Shown here: positions 41,660 to 50,023 of the stretch, one piece after another | Layout of the letters: the number at the start of each line of letters is the position of its first letter | Numbering within the stretch: position 1 is the first letter of the stretch | Origin: Lutispora saccharofermentans | GTDB taxonomy: Bacteria; Bacillota; Clostridia; Lutisporales; Lutisporaceae | DNA length: 64,000 nt | Assembly (NCBI RefSeq): GCF_024363565.1 | Contig: NZ_JAJEKE010000003.1 | Coordinates: 124,001 to 188,000, forward strand | Direction of reading: 5' to 3' | Made by a program: the position numbers and the translations under genes | Notes under the pieces: model-generated | What the model saw: the letters and a program-made list of their open reading frames with translations, nothing else | Told to the model about the DNA's origin: nothing | Databases searched by the model: none

Positions 41660-42970
41660 TTATGCTTGAATCGTGCTATTACCCTTAACCTTGTGGTTGT
41701 CATTCTTTATTACTGCATTCATAACAGGGACCATAAGTGCTGCTACAATGATGCCCTGGAGAGGAGGAACGCCTATGCCGAATTTGTTTCCTAAATAAGC
41801 GGCGAGAGTTCCTAATAAATAAGCAACTATGTTGGAAATTCTGACACTTTTAAACTCCACATCTTTCATGTTCGGTATATTCCTCTTCCATGTGAAGATA
41901 TAATCGCCTATGATGGTACCGCCAAGTGGAGGGATGAATATTCCGAGTGCGACCAAAAAGGGTATAAGGAAGTTATATGCTCCTGTTATTGCAAGGACTG
42001 TTGCTATGGCAACACCCCCTATTATAAAAGGCTTCTTGTCGCTCTTGTTGAAAAATTCTGAGCCTGCCACACCGAAGGCGTATGCCGCCGCATCGTTGGT
42101 AGTCCAGATATTGATCGTCAATATTATCATGGCAAAGAAAACGATACCCATCTGCATGAATACTTCAACCATGTCGGGCTGCTGAAAAGCTATCGCTCCC
42201 ATGCCGCCGGCAAATACCATAAGGCCGTTGCCGAAGAAGAAGGCCAGCAAAGCTGCTATGAAGCTGACTTTTGCATTCTTGGCAAATCTGGACCAGTTGG
42301 TGACCTGTGTACCTGCCGATGCAAAAGTGCCCACTATGATTGTAAGAGCTGTGGTCATAGCCATTGGCTCTCCTGAAGGTGCTATTGCAGCTAAAGCTGC
42401 CCAAGAACCTGCTTTTTGGACACCTAATACCGGTACCCAAACGGTAAGTATCAGTATCAGCGGTATAGCTATATAAGATACTATCTCCATAGCTTTGAAG
42501 CCGTATACAGCGGTAATTCCCATTACTACGCACCAGAATATGGCCCAGAATATATATGAGTTGGGCATGTTGAGAGCCTTTACAAAAATTTCTGCAACAT
42601 ATGCGGCAGAAACGGCGTACCAGCCCAGCTGCGTGCCGCCCAGCAAGAAGCTGGCCCATTTGGAACCGCCAGTTCCAAGAGTATAACGAGATAATAGAAC
42701 TGAAGTCAAACCTGTTTTAGTACCGATAACAGACATAATTGCAACATAGAGACCAAGGACCAAGTTTCCCAGAATCATGGCAGTCATGAATTTGTTCAGA
42801 CCGAATGAGGCAGCTACTTGCCCGCCTGCAACCATTGTAGGGCTGAAGAAGGTTAGTCCTAACAAAACGGCTGAGAGAGAAAGAAGGCCGACTCTAGCGC
42901 TTTGAGGCACATGATCTAATGGATAATCCTTATCATGGTTTTGATTCTGATTTTTGTTTTCACCCATCAT
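41660..42970 (-). CDS. NCS1 family nucleobase:cation symporter (CodB-like), copy 2
   Basis: A 436-aa paralogue of the transporter at 39909-41207, with the same 12-segment plan and the same substrate-site words (VAGGQVAASFGLNKF, GTQLGWYAVSAAYVAEIFVK, INIWTTNDAAAYAFGVAGSE). Differences cluster in the N-terminal tail, a few membrane residues and the C-terminal HKVKGNSTIQA. Both genes have their own promoter region with a conserved TATAGAATATA word and the TTTC-N7-GAAA palindrome, so they were duplicated together with their control region. Two copies may differ in affinity or substrate. The Met at 42970 follows GAGGAGGTTTA. Confidence 0.92.
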   Translation of the reverse strand: MMGENKNQNQNHDKDYPLDHVPQSARVGLLSLSAVLLGLTFFSPTMVAGGQVAASFGLNKFMTAMILGNLVLGLYVAIMSVIGTKTGLTSVLLSRYTLGTGGSKWASFLLGGTQLGWYAVSAAYVAEIFVKALNMPNSYIFWAIFWCVVMGITAVYGFKAMEIVSYIAIPLILILTVWVPVLGVQKAGSWAALAAIAPSGEPMAMTTALTIIVGTFASAGTQVTNWSRFAKNAKVSFIAALLAFFFGNGLMVFAGGMGAIAFQQPDMVEVFMQMGIVFFAMIILTINIWTTNDAAAYAFGVAGSEFFNKSDKKPFIIGGVAIATVLAITGAYNFLIPFLVALGIFIPPLGGTIIGDYIFTWKRNIPNMKDVEFKSVRISNIVAYLLGTLAAYLGNKFGIGVPPLQGIIVAALMVPVMNAVIKNDNHKVKGNSTIQA

Positions 42971-42983
42971 TAAACCTCCTCGT

Positions 42984-42998
42984 TTTCATAATATGAAA
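42984..42998. promoter_or_regulatory. Shared nucleobase-regulon palindrome, site 2
   Basis: TTTCATAATATGAAA, the most symmetrical of the three sites, 14 bp from the start of permease copy 2. Confidence 0.65.
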
Positions 42999-43343
42999 GT
43001 ATATTTGTGGGATATGAAATTAATTTATATATTCTATATTTTCGTAAAATTTCCTCTTTTTTTGTGAAAAATTTTTATAATATTTTACTGCATATATTGA
43101 TTAACTTTTATTGAATATTTATGATAGTATAGTAATGATGTAATTCTTTTCAGTCTGTGAAATGGTAATTCGTGACTAAGAATTCAACCGCTCAGATAGA
43201 TCGGTACGCATGGTGCAGATAAGCTTGTTGTGACCGCTTATGCTGATTTGCATTGCAGAGGGCTATGCAGTTTTAGCAATAGAAATGTGCCGGCACAACG
43301 AATGAAGTTTCGTTTAATATTGTTGATGAGAGGAGAAAAATCG

Positions 43344-44105
43344 ATGACAAACAAAGCTGGCAACGGAGGCAGCGGGTTGATAAAATCTGTGCAAAAAAGC
43401 TTGAAGATACTTAAATATATAATAGATGCAGATGATGAGGTAAATCTTTCAGACATAGAAAAAGCATTGGGCTATAATGTAAGCACCGTTCATCATTTGT
43501 TGAAGACTTTGATGGAAGAAGGCTTTGTAAGCCAAAATAAGATCACCAGAAAATACGATATCGGTCCGGAGATATTTTTTGCATGGCTGGGAGGAAGAAA
43601 ACCGGAAAATTATTTCTCCAGGGTGACTCCTATACTTGAGGAGTGTGTGCAGGAAACGGGGGAAACGACGAATCTGTTTATCAGAGATGATAATGAAGCA
43701 GTATGCATAACGGGTTGTGAATCCAAATATACTCTCAGGGCATTTCTTAAGATAGGAAGAAGGATTCCTCTTACCAGCACTGCTGCAGGTAAAGCTTTTT
43801 TAGTAAATTTGAGGCCCGAAGATCTTAAAAAATATCTTCCTAATACCTCAAAGGACCTGGAGAGGCTTTCAAAGGAACTGGAAGACTCAAGGGTAAGAGG
43901 CTATACTTTGGAGATTGAGGAATTTGAAGATATGATCACTGCTATAGGAGTCCCTGTAATTGATCATAACGGAAGAGTCATATGTGCCTTGTCTACAATT
44001 GCACCCAGTGTGAGAATAGATAAAGAAAAAATTGATCTCATATCAAAAGCATTGATCAATGCTTCTAATAGAATTACGGAAATAATGGAAGGAGTATTCT
44101 ATTAG
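43344..44105 (+). CDS. IclR family transcriptional regulator
   Basis: A 253-aa regulator of normal IclR length. The N-terminal winged helix (about residues 10-75) reads IKSVQKSLKILKYIIDADDE, VNLSDIEKALGYNVSTVHHL and a wing; the effector domain (about 85-250) includes RIPLTSTAAGKAFL and ending ASNRITEIM. The ATG at 43344 follows GAGAGGAGAAAAATCG; an upstream in-frame start has none. It lies between the permeases and the deaminase/xanthine dehydrogenase genes, and is the best candidate for binding the palindrome shared by those three promoters. A terminator follows at 44291. Confidence 0.9.
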   Translation: MTNKAGNGGSGLIKSVQKSLKILKYIIDADDEVNLSDIEKALGYNVSTVHHLLKTLMEEGFVSQNKITRKYDIGPEIFFAWLGGRKPENYFSRVTPILEECVQETGETTNLFIRDDNEAVCITGCESKYTLRAFLKIGRRIPLTSTAAGKAFLVNLRPEDLKKYLPNTSKDLERLSKELEDSRVRGYTLEIEEFEDMITAIGVPVIDHNGRVICALSTIAPSVRIDKEKIDLISKALINASNRITEIMEGVFY

Positions 44106-44158
44106 GGCTCAGGATTCAGAACTCAGAACTCAGGAATGCTAGGGTATTCCTAAGCGAT
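44104..44158. repeat. Period-7 repeat with GGTATTCCT core (inverted form)
   Basis: Reading the minus strand: AGGAATACCCTAGCATTCC followed by 7-nt units TGAGTTC, TGAGTTC, TGAATCC, TGAGCCC. It has the same order as the blocks at 19005-19052 and 36460-36504. It abuts copy C of the structured repeat. Confidence 0.65.
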
Positions 44159-44159
44159 A

Positions 44160-44288
44160 TTGAACGAGACTTCATTCAGTGGGGGATTCAACCCCCACTG
44201 AATGTTAGTCGAGTCCATACTGGACTTAGCCGCCCTTTGGCACCCGCCGCCTATAGAGGCGGGGGACTTAGGGCGGGTTAGTTCAGTG
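44160..44288 (+). repeat. Structured repeat, copy C (full length)
   Basis: A 129-bp copy of the element at 2408-2535. Hairpin 1 is a perfect 13-bp stem here (CATTCAGTGGGGG). The inner stem reads CCGCCCT/AGGGCGG instead of CCGCTCT/AGAGCGG in copy A, a compensatory change (44234 with 44272, against 2482 with 2519) that keeps the pair. It lies between the IclR stop codon and that gene's terminator. Confidence 0.8.
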
Positions 44289-44290
44289 TT

Positions 44291-44328
44291 AAAAATCCCT
44301 TATTGGTTTTGCCGATAAGGGATTTTTT
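44291..44328 (+). terminator. Terminator of the IclR gene
   Basis: AAAATCCCTTAT and ATAAGGGATTTT pair with a small internal bulge around GGTTTTGCC, ending in TTTTTT. Confidence 0.85.
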
Positions 44329-44411
44329 AATAAAATATTTATAGATTAAAGCAGGATTTTTTTTAATCGGTATAGAATATAAAAAATAATATTTCGCGAT
44401 GTAATATATAA

Positions 44412-44428
44412 ATTTCATATAATGAAAT
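44412..44428. promoter_or_regulatory. Shared nucleobase-regulon palindrome, site 3
   Basis: ATTTCATATAATGAAAT, a 17-bp near-perfect palindrome immediately before GGAGG of the deaminase gene. A TATAGAATATA word about 45 bp upstream also recurs in front of both permeases. Confidence 0.65.
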
Positions 44429-44441
44429 GGAGGTTAAAAAA

Positions 44442-45677
44442 TTGGATCTAATTATCCGAAATGCAAAGCTCAGAAATAAAGAAGGCTTATGGGATATAGG
44501 TGTAGAAAAAGGAAAGATCAAAGCCATAGCCAACCATTTGGAAGCAAAGGCTGCAGAGGAAATAGACGCAAACGGAAAACTTACGGTGCCATCATTTATT
44601 GATCCGCATATACATCTGGATAAGGTCAATATTGTTGAGGTAGTAAGACCTAATGTTACAGGCACCTTGAAGGAAGCCATAGAGATCATCTGGGACAAAA
44701 AAGCCAGATACACCATAGAGGATATTGTGGAAAGAGCCGGAGATGTTATTAGAAGAGGCGTTTTAAACGGTACCACAAGGATGAGGACCCACGTGGATGT
44801 GGACACGATAGGCGGACTAAAGCCATTAGAAGGCGTAATAGCTGCCAAGAATAAGTTTAAAGACATAATGGATATCGAAACTATAGCTTTCCCCCAGGAG
44901 GGAATAATCAAGGATCCGGGCTGCGAAAAGCTTATGTGGGAAGCTATGGGGATGGGAGCGGACATTGTAGGCGGTATGCCTGCCAATGAAAATACGCCGG
45001 ACGACAGCAGAAAACACGTAGAGATATGCTTTGATATAGCAGAGAAATACAATGCAGATGTTGATATGCACGTTGATGAAACCGATGATCCATTCTACAG
45101 AACTTTGGAAATCCTTGCAGATGAGACGATAAAAAGAGGCTGGCAGGGAAGGGTTACAGCAGGCCATACCTGTGCTCTTGCAGCCTATGACGATCACTAT
45201 GCCGGCTATGTTATAGAAAAGGTCAAAAAAGCAGGCATCAACATGATCACAAACCCGGTAACAAACTTGGTTCTCCAGGGCAGGAACGATAAGCAGCCCA
45301 TAAGGCGCGGTATCACCAGAGTGAAAGAACTTCTGGCAGCAGGCGTGACAGTAAGCTTTGGGCAGGATTGCGTCAAGGATACCTTCTATCCTTTCGGAAG
45401 CGCAGACATGCTTCAGGTTGCATTGGTAACGGCGCACGCAGCCCAAATGACTCTGCCTCATGAAATCGAGAAGGTGTTTGACATGATAACCTGTGATGCA
45501 GCCAAGATATTGAGGCTGGAAAACTACGGCCTGGAAGAAGGCAAAGATGCAGACATAGTCATACTTGATGCTCTGACAATAAATGATGCAATAAGACTTC
45601 AACCGTCAAGATTATATGTGATCAAAGGCGGAAAAGTTATAGCTAAAAATGAATACAAAAGGGAATTAACTATATAA
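44442..45677 (+). CDS. Cytosine deaminase-like amidohydrolase
   Basis: A 411-aa metal-dependent hydrolase of the amidohydrolase superfamily, cytosine deaminase branch. The metal ligands appear as PSFIDPHIHLDKV (about 52), DMHVDETDDPFY (about 208), GHTCALAAYDDHY (about 238) and FGQDCVKDTFYPFG (about 308), matching CodA-type motifs with some changes. It would turn cytosine into uracil and ammonia, or deaminate a related ring. The most likely start is TTG 44442, 8 nt after GGAGG; an in-frame ATG at 44427 overlaps that site. Neighbouring permeases, the shared palindrome and the xanthine dehydrogenase genes downstream place it in nucleobase use. Confidence 0.85.
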   Translation: MDLIIRNAKLRNKEGLWDIGVEKGKIKAIANHLEAKAAEEIDANGKLTVPSFIDPHIHLDKVNIVEVVRPNVTGTLKEAIEIIWDKKARYTIEDIVERAGDVIRRGVLNGTTRMRTHVDVDTIGGLKPLEGVIAAKNKFKDIMDIETIAFPQEGIIKDPGCEKLMWEAMGMGADIVGGMPANENTPDDSRKHVEICFDIAEKYNADVDMHVDETDDPFYRTLEILADETIKRGWQGRVTAGHTCALAAYDDHYAGYVIEKVKKAGINMITNPVTNLVLQGRNDKQPIRRGITRVKELLAAGVTVSFGQDCVKDTFYPFGSADMLQVALVTAHAAQMTLPHEIEKVFDMITCDAAKILRLENYGLEEGKDADIVILDALTINDAIRLQPSRLYVIKGGKVIAKNEYKRELTI

Positions 45678-45705
45678 AAAGAATGCGATAAATGAAAGTA
45701 ATGGA

Positions 45706-45738
45706 ACGGAAAACACGGATTTAATCAGTGTTTTCCGT
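45706..45738. repeat. Hairpin between deaminase and xanthine dehydrogenase genes
   Basis: ACGGAAAACAC pairs with GTGTTTTCCGT around 11 nt. It uses the CACGGA words of the period-10 repeats. There is no T-run, so it may attenuate or protect mRNA rather than terminate it; the genes on both sides could still form one transcript. Confidence 0.5.
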
Positions 45739-45792
45739 CCCCATATTTTATTTGAAGCGATGTGCTTTTGTACAAATTTTGGAGGTGAAGAA

Positions 45793-48105
45793 ATGACATT
45801 TAGGTCTATAGGCAAAAATTGCACCAGAAACGACGGAGTAGAAAAAACTACAGGAAGGGCCATATTTGTAGCAGACATGAAATTCCCCGGGATGCTTCAT
45901 GCCAAGGTGCTTCGTTCACCTTATGCCCACGCGAACATCAAGGGTATAGACATAAGTGAGGCATTAAAACAACCGGGGGTATTTGCTGTATTGACAGGAG
46001 AGGATGTACCGGGTCCTTTTGGAGGCGCTATCGCCGATCAATATCCCATTGCAAAAGGCAAGGTTAGGTTCGCCGGGGAACCGGTAGCTGTGGCGGTAGC
46101 TGTCAGCGAGAGAGTTGCCCATGAAGCCTTGAAGCTTGTAAAAGTCGATTATGAGCCCCTGCCCTTCGCGATATATCCCAAGGATGCGATAGCAGAAGGG
46201 GCGCCTATCATTCATGAAAAGCTCATGGAATATCGAGTTGCACCTTATGTAAACCCGGTTGGCAAAAACATATACCAGCATTTTAAGATCAGAAAAGGAG
46301 AAGTGGAAGAAGCCTTTAAAAATGCGGATGCAGTAGTAGAAGGAGAAACATGGTTTCCATATATCCACCATGTTCAGCTGGAGCCCCACTGCGCAGTAGC
46401 TCAGTATAATTTAGACGGCTCCATGACAATGTATTCGACTACCCAGGCTCCTTTCGTAGTTCAAAACTGCATCAGAGAACTTCATGAGCTTCCCCTGAGC
46501 AAGATCCAGGTAATAGCTCCTTATATAGGCGGAGGCTTTGGAGGCAAATCAGACATAACCATTGAGGCTCTTGTCTCTTGTTTGGCAAAGGCTGTGCCAG
46601 GGAGATTCGTAAGATTGCTGCTCACCAGAGAGGAAATGTTTATAGGAACTAACCTGGGAAGAGGAGGCTACTGCAAATATAAGGTGGCAGTTTCCAAAGA
46701 GGGAAAAATACTGGGCATGACAGGCGAAAGCTATCTCGGCAGCGGCGGAAACGCAGAATATGCCGTAAACGTGGTCACCGGCATGGGACTTGCGGGAACA
46801 GGGCCTTACGAGGTGCCGAACCTCAAGCTGGATGTATATGGTGTATATACCAATGTTCCTCCTATCGGAGCTTCAAGAGGTTATGGACATCCGGAAGTGC
46901 ATCTGGCTGTAGAAAGACTGCTTGAAAAGGCAGCTCAAAAGATAGGTATGGATCCTGTAGAATTCAGGCTCAAGAATCTTTTGGGAGAAGGCAAGGTCAA
47001 TGGAATAGGCCAGGTGATGAAGCATCACAACGGCAATGTTGTTCTTTGCGCACAAAAGGTGGCTGAGGAGCTATATAAAAATCCTAAGCCGGATAAGGGT
47101 GAGAATATACTGGTGGGAAGAGGCTTCACAGCCTATATGAAAACTCCCTGCATGCCAAGCAACGTGCAATCCAGTGTTCTCATAAAGCTCAATTCCGACG
47201 GGACTGTAACTCTTGCTACAGGCGCAATAGAAATGGGACAGGGAACTTATACTACTTTAGCGCAAATCACTGCTGAAGCTTTAAATATACCTTTTGAAAA
47301 AGTTAATGTGACAAATAAGGTTGATACTCTGATATCGCCCTACGAATGGCAAACAGTTGCCAGCCACGGCACCTGGGGCACAGGCAATGCCATACTTCTT
47401 GCCGCAGAAGATCTAAAAAGAAAGCTGAAAGAATCGGCGGCAACAGTGTTTGGTACAAAAGCTGAGAACATCACATTGGATGAAGATAAGCTTATTTACA
47501 ATGGTAAGATCCTGAAATGGAGCGATTTAGCCCTGGGCTATAAGAATCCGGACGGCTCTGCACTTACAACCCCTGTAATGGGTGAGGGCCACTTCGTGGC
47601 AAAAGGCGTACAGAATCCGGATCCTGAGACAGGACAAGGAAATGCAGCCGCCGACTGGACCTTCGGCTCTGTAGGAGTTGAGCTGGGCATAGATAAAACC
47701 ACGGGAGAGGTCCATCTATACAGGCTTCTGAATACCATAGATGCAGGCACAATAATCAATCCCCAAATGGCTCGAGATCAGGTTCTGGGTGCAATGACCA
47801 TGGTATTGGGCTCAAGCCTGACGGAAGGTCTGGTATTCTCCGAAGACAAGGGGAAAATAAGAAATAACAATCTGGTAGACTATAAGATAATGGGAATAGA
47901 AGATATGCCTGATGAAATATTGATAGACTTTGTTCAGACCCCGGAGGAATCAGGCCCGTACGGAGCAAAGGGACTCGGAGAACATGGCACTGTATCGGTA
48001 GCACCGGCGATTTTAAATGCCGTATATGATGCTACAGGCAAGGACTTCTATGAGCTTCCCGTAACTGCGGAAAAAATCCTCAAGGCATTGGAAGGGGGAG
48101 AATAA
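45793..48105 (+). CDS. Xanthine dehydrogenase-type molybdopterin-binding subunit
   Basis: A 770-aa catalytic subunit of the xanthine oxidase family, which hydroxylates purines or other aza-aromatics at a molybdenum centre. Key segments: DGVEKTTGRAIFVADM (about 14), PYIGGGFGGKSDITIE (about 240), GASRGYGHPEVHLAVERLLE (about 355), GAIEMGQGTYTTLAQI (about 478) and, close to the C-terminus, GPYGAKGLGEHGTVSVAPAI with the expected catalytic glutamate (GLGEHG). GGAGGTGAAGAA precedes the ATG. It heads an operon in the order Mo, FAD, Fe-S. Together with the deaminase and permeases upstream it points to purine or pyrimidine oxidation; the exact substrate cannot be read. Confidence 0.92.
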   Translation: MTFRSIGKNCTRNDGVEKTTGRAIFVADMKFPGMLHAKVLRSPYAHANIKGIDISEALKQPGVFAVLTGEDVPGPFGGAIADQYPIAKGKVRFAGEPVAVAVAVSERVAHEALKLVKVDYEPLPFAIYPKDAIAEGAPIIHEKLMEYRVAPYVNPVGKNIYQHFKIRKGEVEEAFKNADAVVEGETWFPYIHHVQLEPHCAVAQYNLDGSMTMYSTTQAPFVVQNCIRELHELPLSKIQVIAPYIGGGFGGKSDITIEALVSCLAKAVPGRFVRLLLTREEMFIGTNLGRGGYCKYKVAVSKEGKILGMTGESYLGSGGNAEYAVNVVTGMGLAGTGPYEVPNLKLDVYGVYTNVPPIGASRGYGHPEVHLAVERLLEKAAQKIGMDPVEFRLKNLLGEGKVNGIGQVMKHHNGNVVLCAQKVAEELYKNPKPDKGENILVGRGFTAYMKTPCMPSNVQSSVLIKLNSDGTVTLATGAIEMGQGTYTTLAQITAEALNIPFEKVNVTNKVDTLISPYEWQTVASHGTWGTGNAILLAAEDLKRKLKESAATVFGTKAENITLDEDKLIYNGKILKWSDLALGYKNPDGSALTTPVMGEGHFVAKGVQNPDPETGQGNAAADWTFGSVGVELGIDKTTGEVHLYRLLNTIDAGTIINPQMARDQVLGAMTMVLGSSLTEGLVFSEDKGKIRNNNLVDYKIMGIEDMPDEILIDFVQTPEESGPYGAKGLGEHGTVSVAPAILNAVYDATGKDFYELPVTAEKILKALEGGE

Positions 48106-48106
48106 T

Positions 48107-48976
48107 ATGATACCTAATGTTGAATATATAAAACCGAAAACCTTGGAAGAAGCCTTCCCACTGTTGGGAAAGGAAGGAACGGTAGCCTTAGCCGGAGGTA
48201 CGGATGTGGTTGTAAACCTCAGAGAGGAAAAGCTCCACCCTCAGCTTCTGGTGGATCTTAAAGGTCTTAAAGAATTAAAGGGCATAAGGGAGATTCCTGA
48301 AGGTATCTGGATCGGTGCCTTGGAGCCTGTTCAAAAAGCAGTAGAGCATCCCCTGATAGCTCCTTATACAGCATTGGTAGAGGGAGGAGGCTCTATAGGC
48401 TGCCTGGAAATCCGCTACAGGGCAACAATAGGAGGCAACATCTGCAACGGCTCGCCCAGTGCGGATTCGGTGCCCGGACTTCTGCTCTATGATGCTAAGG
48501 TAATAATAGCCTCTAAGACCGGTGAAAGAACAGCAAGCCTGGAATCCATCCTTTTGGGACCGGGCAAGGTGGATCTGAAAAAAGGCGAGATATTGAAGGG
48601 AGTAATCCTTCCTAAAGCGAAGGAAGGCTCTAAGAGCAAATACTTCAGAAGAACAAGGGTAAAAGGTATGGACCTTTCGGGAGTAAGCGTGGCAGTATAT
48701 ACCGAAAGCCCGGGCATAGAAGGCAAAAGCGATATAAGGATAGCTCTGGGTGCGGTGATGCCTACAGTTGCAAGAGGAAGAAAGGGAGAAGCGATATTAG
48801 CCGGCAAGAAGTTGACCGATGAGCTCCTTGAAGAAGCAATAAATGAAATATTAAAGGACGTAAACCCGAGAAAGGGAAGCCTGAGAGCCGAGCCCGAATA
48901 CAAAAAGAAAATGGTAGCTGTGCTAATCAAAAAAGCCTTATCTGAAATGAATGGGGGTGCCTTCTGTGAAGCATAG
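48107..48976 (+). CDS. Xanthine dehydrogenase-type FAD-binding subunit
   Basis: A 289-aa FAD subunit that passes electrons from the Fe-S clusters to NAD or another acceptor. FAD contacts are in VALAGGTDVVVNLREEKLHP (about 26) and ATIGGNICNGSPSADSVPGL (about 105-124), followed by the CO-dehydrogenase flavoprotein C-terminal domain (about 180-285). It starts 1 bp after the molybdenum subunit's stop codon and overlaps the Fe-S subunit gene by 11 bp. Confidence 0.92.
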   Translation: MIPNVEYIKPKTLEEAFPLLGKEGTVALAGGTDVVVNLREEKLHPQLLVDLKGLKELKGIREIPEGIWIGALEPVQKAVEHPLIAPYTALVEGGGSIGCLEIRYRATIGGNICNGSPSADSVPGLLLYDAKVIIASKTGERTASLESILLGPGKVDLKKGEILKGVILPKAKEGSKSKYFRRTRVKGMDLSGVSVAVYTESPGIEGKSDIRIALGAVMPTVARGRKGEAILAGKKLTDELLEEAINEILKDVNPRKGSLRAEPEYKKKMVAVLIKKALSEMNGGAFCEA

Positions 48977-49433
48977 CATAAAAGTAAAAATAAACGGTCA
49001 GCTGTATCTGGAGGAAGTAGAGACAGGCATGACTCTCCTGCAGTTTATAAGGGATGAGATTGGATATACGGGAACAAAGACAGGCTGTGAAAACGGCGAA
49101 TGCGGGGCCTGCACTGTCATAATGGACGGAGACCCGGTAAGAGCCTGCCTCATACTGGCTGTTGAAGCAGACGGCGCTGATATAACCACGGTTGAAGGAT
49201 TATCGGAAAAGGATAAGCTCCACCCGTTGCAGCAAAGCTTCATAGAGACCGGAGCTGCTCAATGCGGCTTCTGTACGCCGGGCATGCTTATGGCGGGCAA
49301 AGCGCTGCTGGACAAAAAATCAAATCCCAGCGATAAGGACATAATGGATGCATTAGGCGGACATCTATGCAGATGCACAGGCTATAAATCCATCAGCAAG
49401 GCTGTAGAAATAGCAATCGAAAAGAATAAATAA
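48966..49433 (+). CDS. Xanthine dehydrogenase-type 2Fe-2S subunit
   Basis: A 155-aa protein with two [2Fe-2S] clusters. The plant-ferredoxin-like cluster is held by GCENGECGACTV and the later RACL cysteine (about residues 42-64); the second, helical domain has CGFCTPGM (about 103) and CRCTGY (about 138). The best start is GTG 48966, 6 nt after GGGGGTG; the ATG at 48951 overlaps that site. Last gene of the operon, ended by the hairpin at 49457-49492. Confidence 0.92.
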   Translation: MKHSIKVKINGQLYLEEVETGMTLLQFIRDEIGYTGTKTGCENGECGACTVIMDGDPVRACLILAVEADGADITTVEGLSEKDKLHPLQQSFIETGAAQCGFCTPGMLMAGKALLDKKSNPSDKDIMDALGGHLCRCTGYKSISKAVEIAIEKNK

Positions 49434-49456
49434 TGGTATAAAACTGAATAAGATAG

Positions 49457-49492
49457 AATAGGACAAAAGACCTGGCTTCTTTTGTCCTATTT
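49457..49492 (+). terminator. Terminator of the first xanthine dehydrogenase-type operon
   Basis: AATAGGACAAAAGA, loop CCTGGCT, TCTTTTGTCCTATT, then TT. A 14-bp perfect stem 23 bp after the stop codon. Confidence 0.85.
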
Positions 49493-49536
49493 TGCGTTTT
49501 ATACGGCTATGCTCCAAAATTCAAGAAAGATTATGT

Positions 49537-49566
49537 TTGACTTTAGAATAGACCTTCTGATATAAT
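49537..49566 (+). promoter_or_regulatory. Sigma-A-type promoter of veg
   Basis: TTGACT at 49537-49542, an 18-bp spacer and TATAAT at 49561-49566. veg is transcribed from a strong vegetative promoter in Bacillus, so a good match here is expected. Confidence 0.7.
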
Positions 49567-49639
49567 ATTTTCCCCCAATTTGACACATCATATAATATAT
49601 GATAAAATATTAGATGTTGGGAAGGAAGGTGATTTTTTT

Positions 49640-49912
49640 ATGGCCTCAAAAAACAGCCTATCCCTCATCAAAAGGAACGTTGACATACATGTAGGGGAAA
49701 GAGTGGTGCTTAAAGCCAATAAGGGTCGAAAGAGAATATCTGTTAGGGAAGGAATCATTGAAAAAACTTATCCTAGCATATTCGTGGTTCGAATAGATGG
49801 TGATGTTACCGAAGACGCAGGCAGAGCGGTTTCCTATAGTTATTGCGACATTCTTACTAATTCGATTGAAGTTTTCCTTCACAAGGACAATATGAAAATA
49901 GGATGTATGTAA
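49640..49912 (+). CDS. veg: Veg family protein
   Basis: A 90-aa protein matching Veg, a small basic SH3-like protein conserved in Firmicutes that stimulates biofilm formation in Bacillus subtilis and is also linked to spore outgrowth. Typical segments are RNVDIHVGERVVLKANKGRK (about 11-30), REGIIEKTYPSIFVV and YSYCDILTNSIEV near the end. GGAAGGAAGGTGATTTTTTT leads the ATG at 49640; a longer frame upstream has no binding site. It is monocistronic, between a strong promoter and a terminator at 49919-49946. In Bacillus veg sits next to yabG near the origin; here they are 11 kb apart. Confidence 0.95.
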   Translation: MASKNSLSLIKRNVDIHVGERVVLKANKGRKRISVREGIIEKTYPSIFVVRIDGDVTEDAGRAVSYSYCDILTNSIEVFLHKDNMKIGCM

Positions 49913-49918
49913 ATAAAC

Positions 49919-49946
49919 GACTCCAGCAGGAGTCTTTTATTTTTTT
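49919..49946 (+). terminator. Terminator of veg
   Basis: GACTCC, AGCA, GGAGTC and a long T-rich run (TTTTATTTTTTT), 6 bp after the stop codon. Confidence 0.9.
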
Positions 49947-50023
49947 GAACGGCCATATATTGAATATGATCTGCAATATATAATATAATGAAACTATAAT
50001 TTTTGATTGGAAGAAGGGCTAAC

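Noticed and set aside
41208-44441. Purine or other riboswitches in front of the nucleobase genes
   Set aside because: I looked for the purine-riboswitch core words in these leaders and found only the TTTC-N7-GAAA palindromes and terminators.
44826-45602. 258-codon antisense frame opposite the deaminase gene
   Set aside because: The sense strand has all amidohydrolase motifs; the antisense product is cysteine-rich nonsense without a ribosome binding site.
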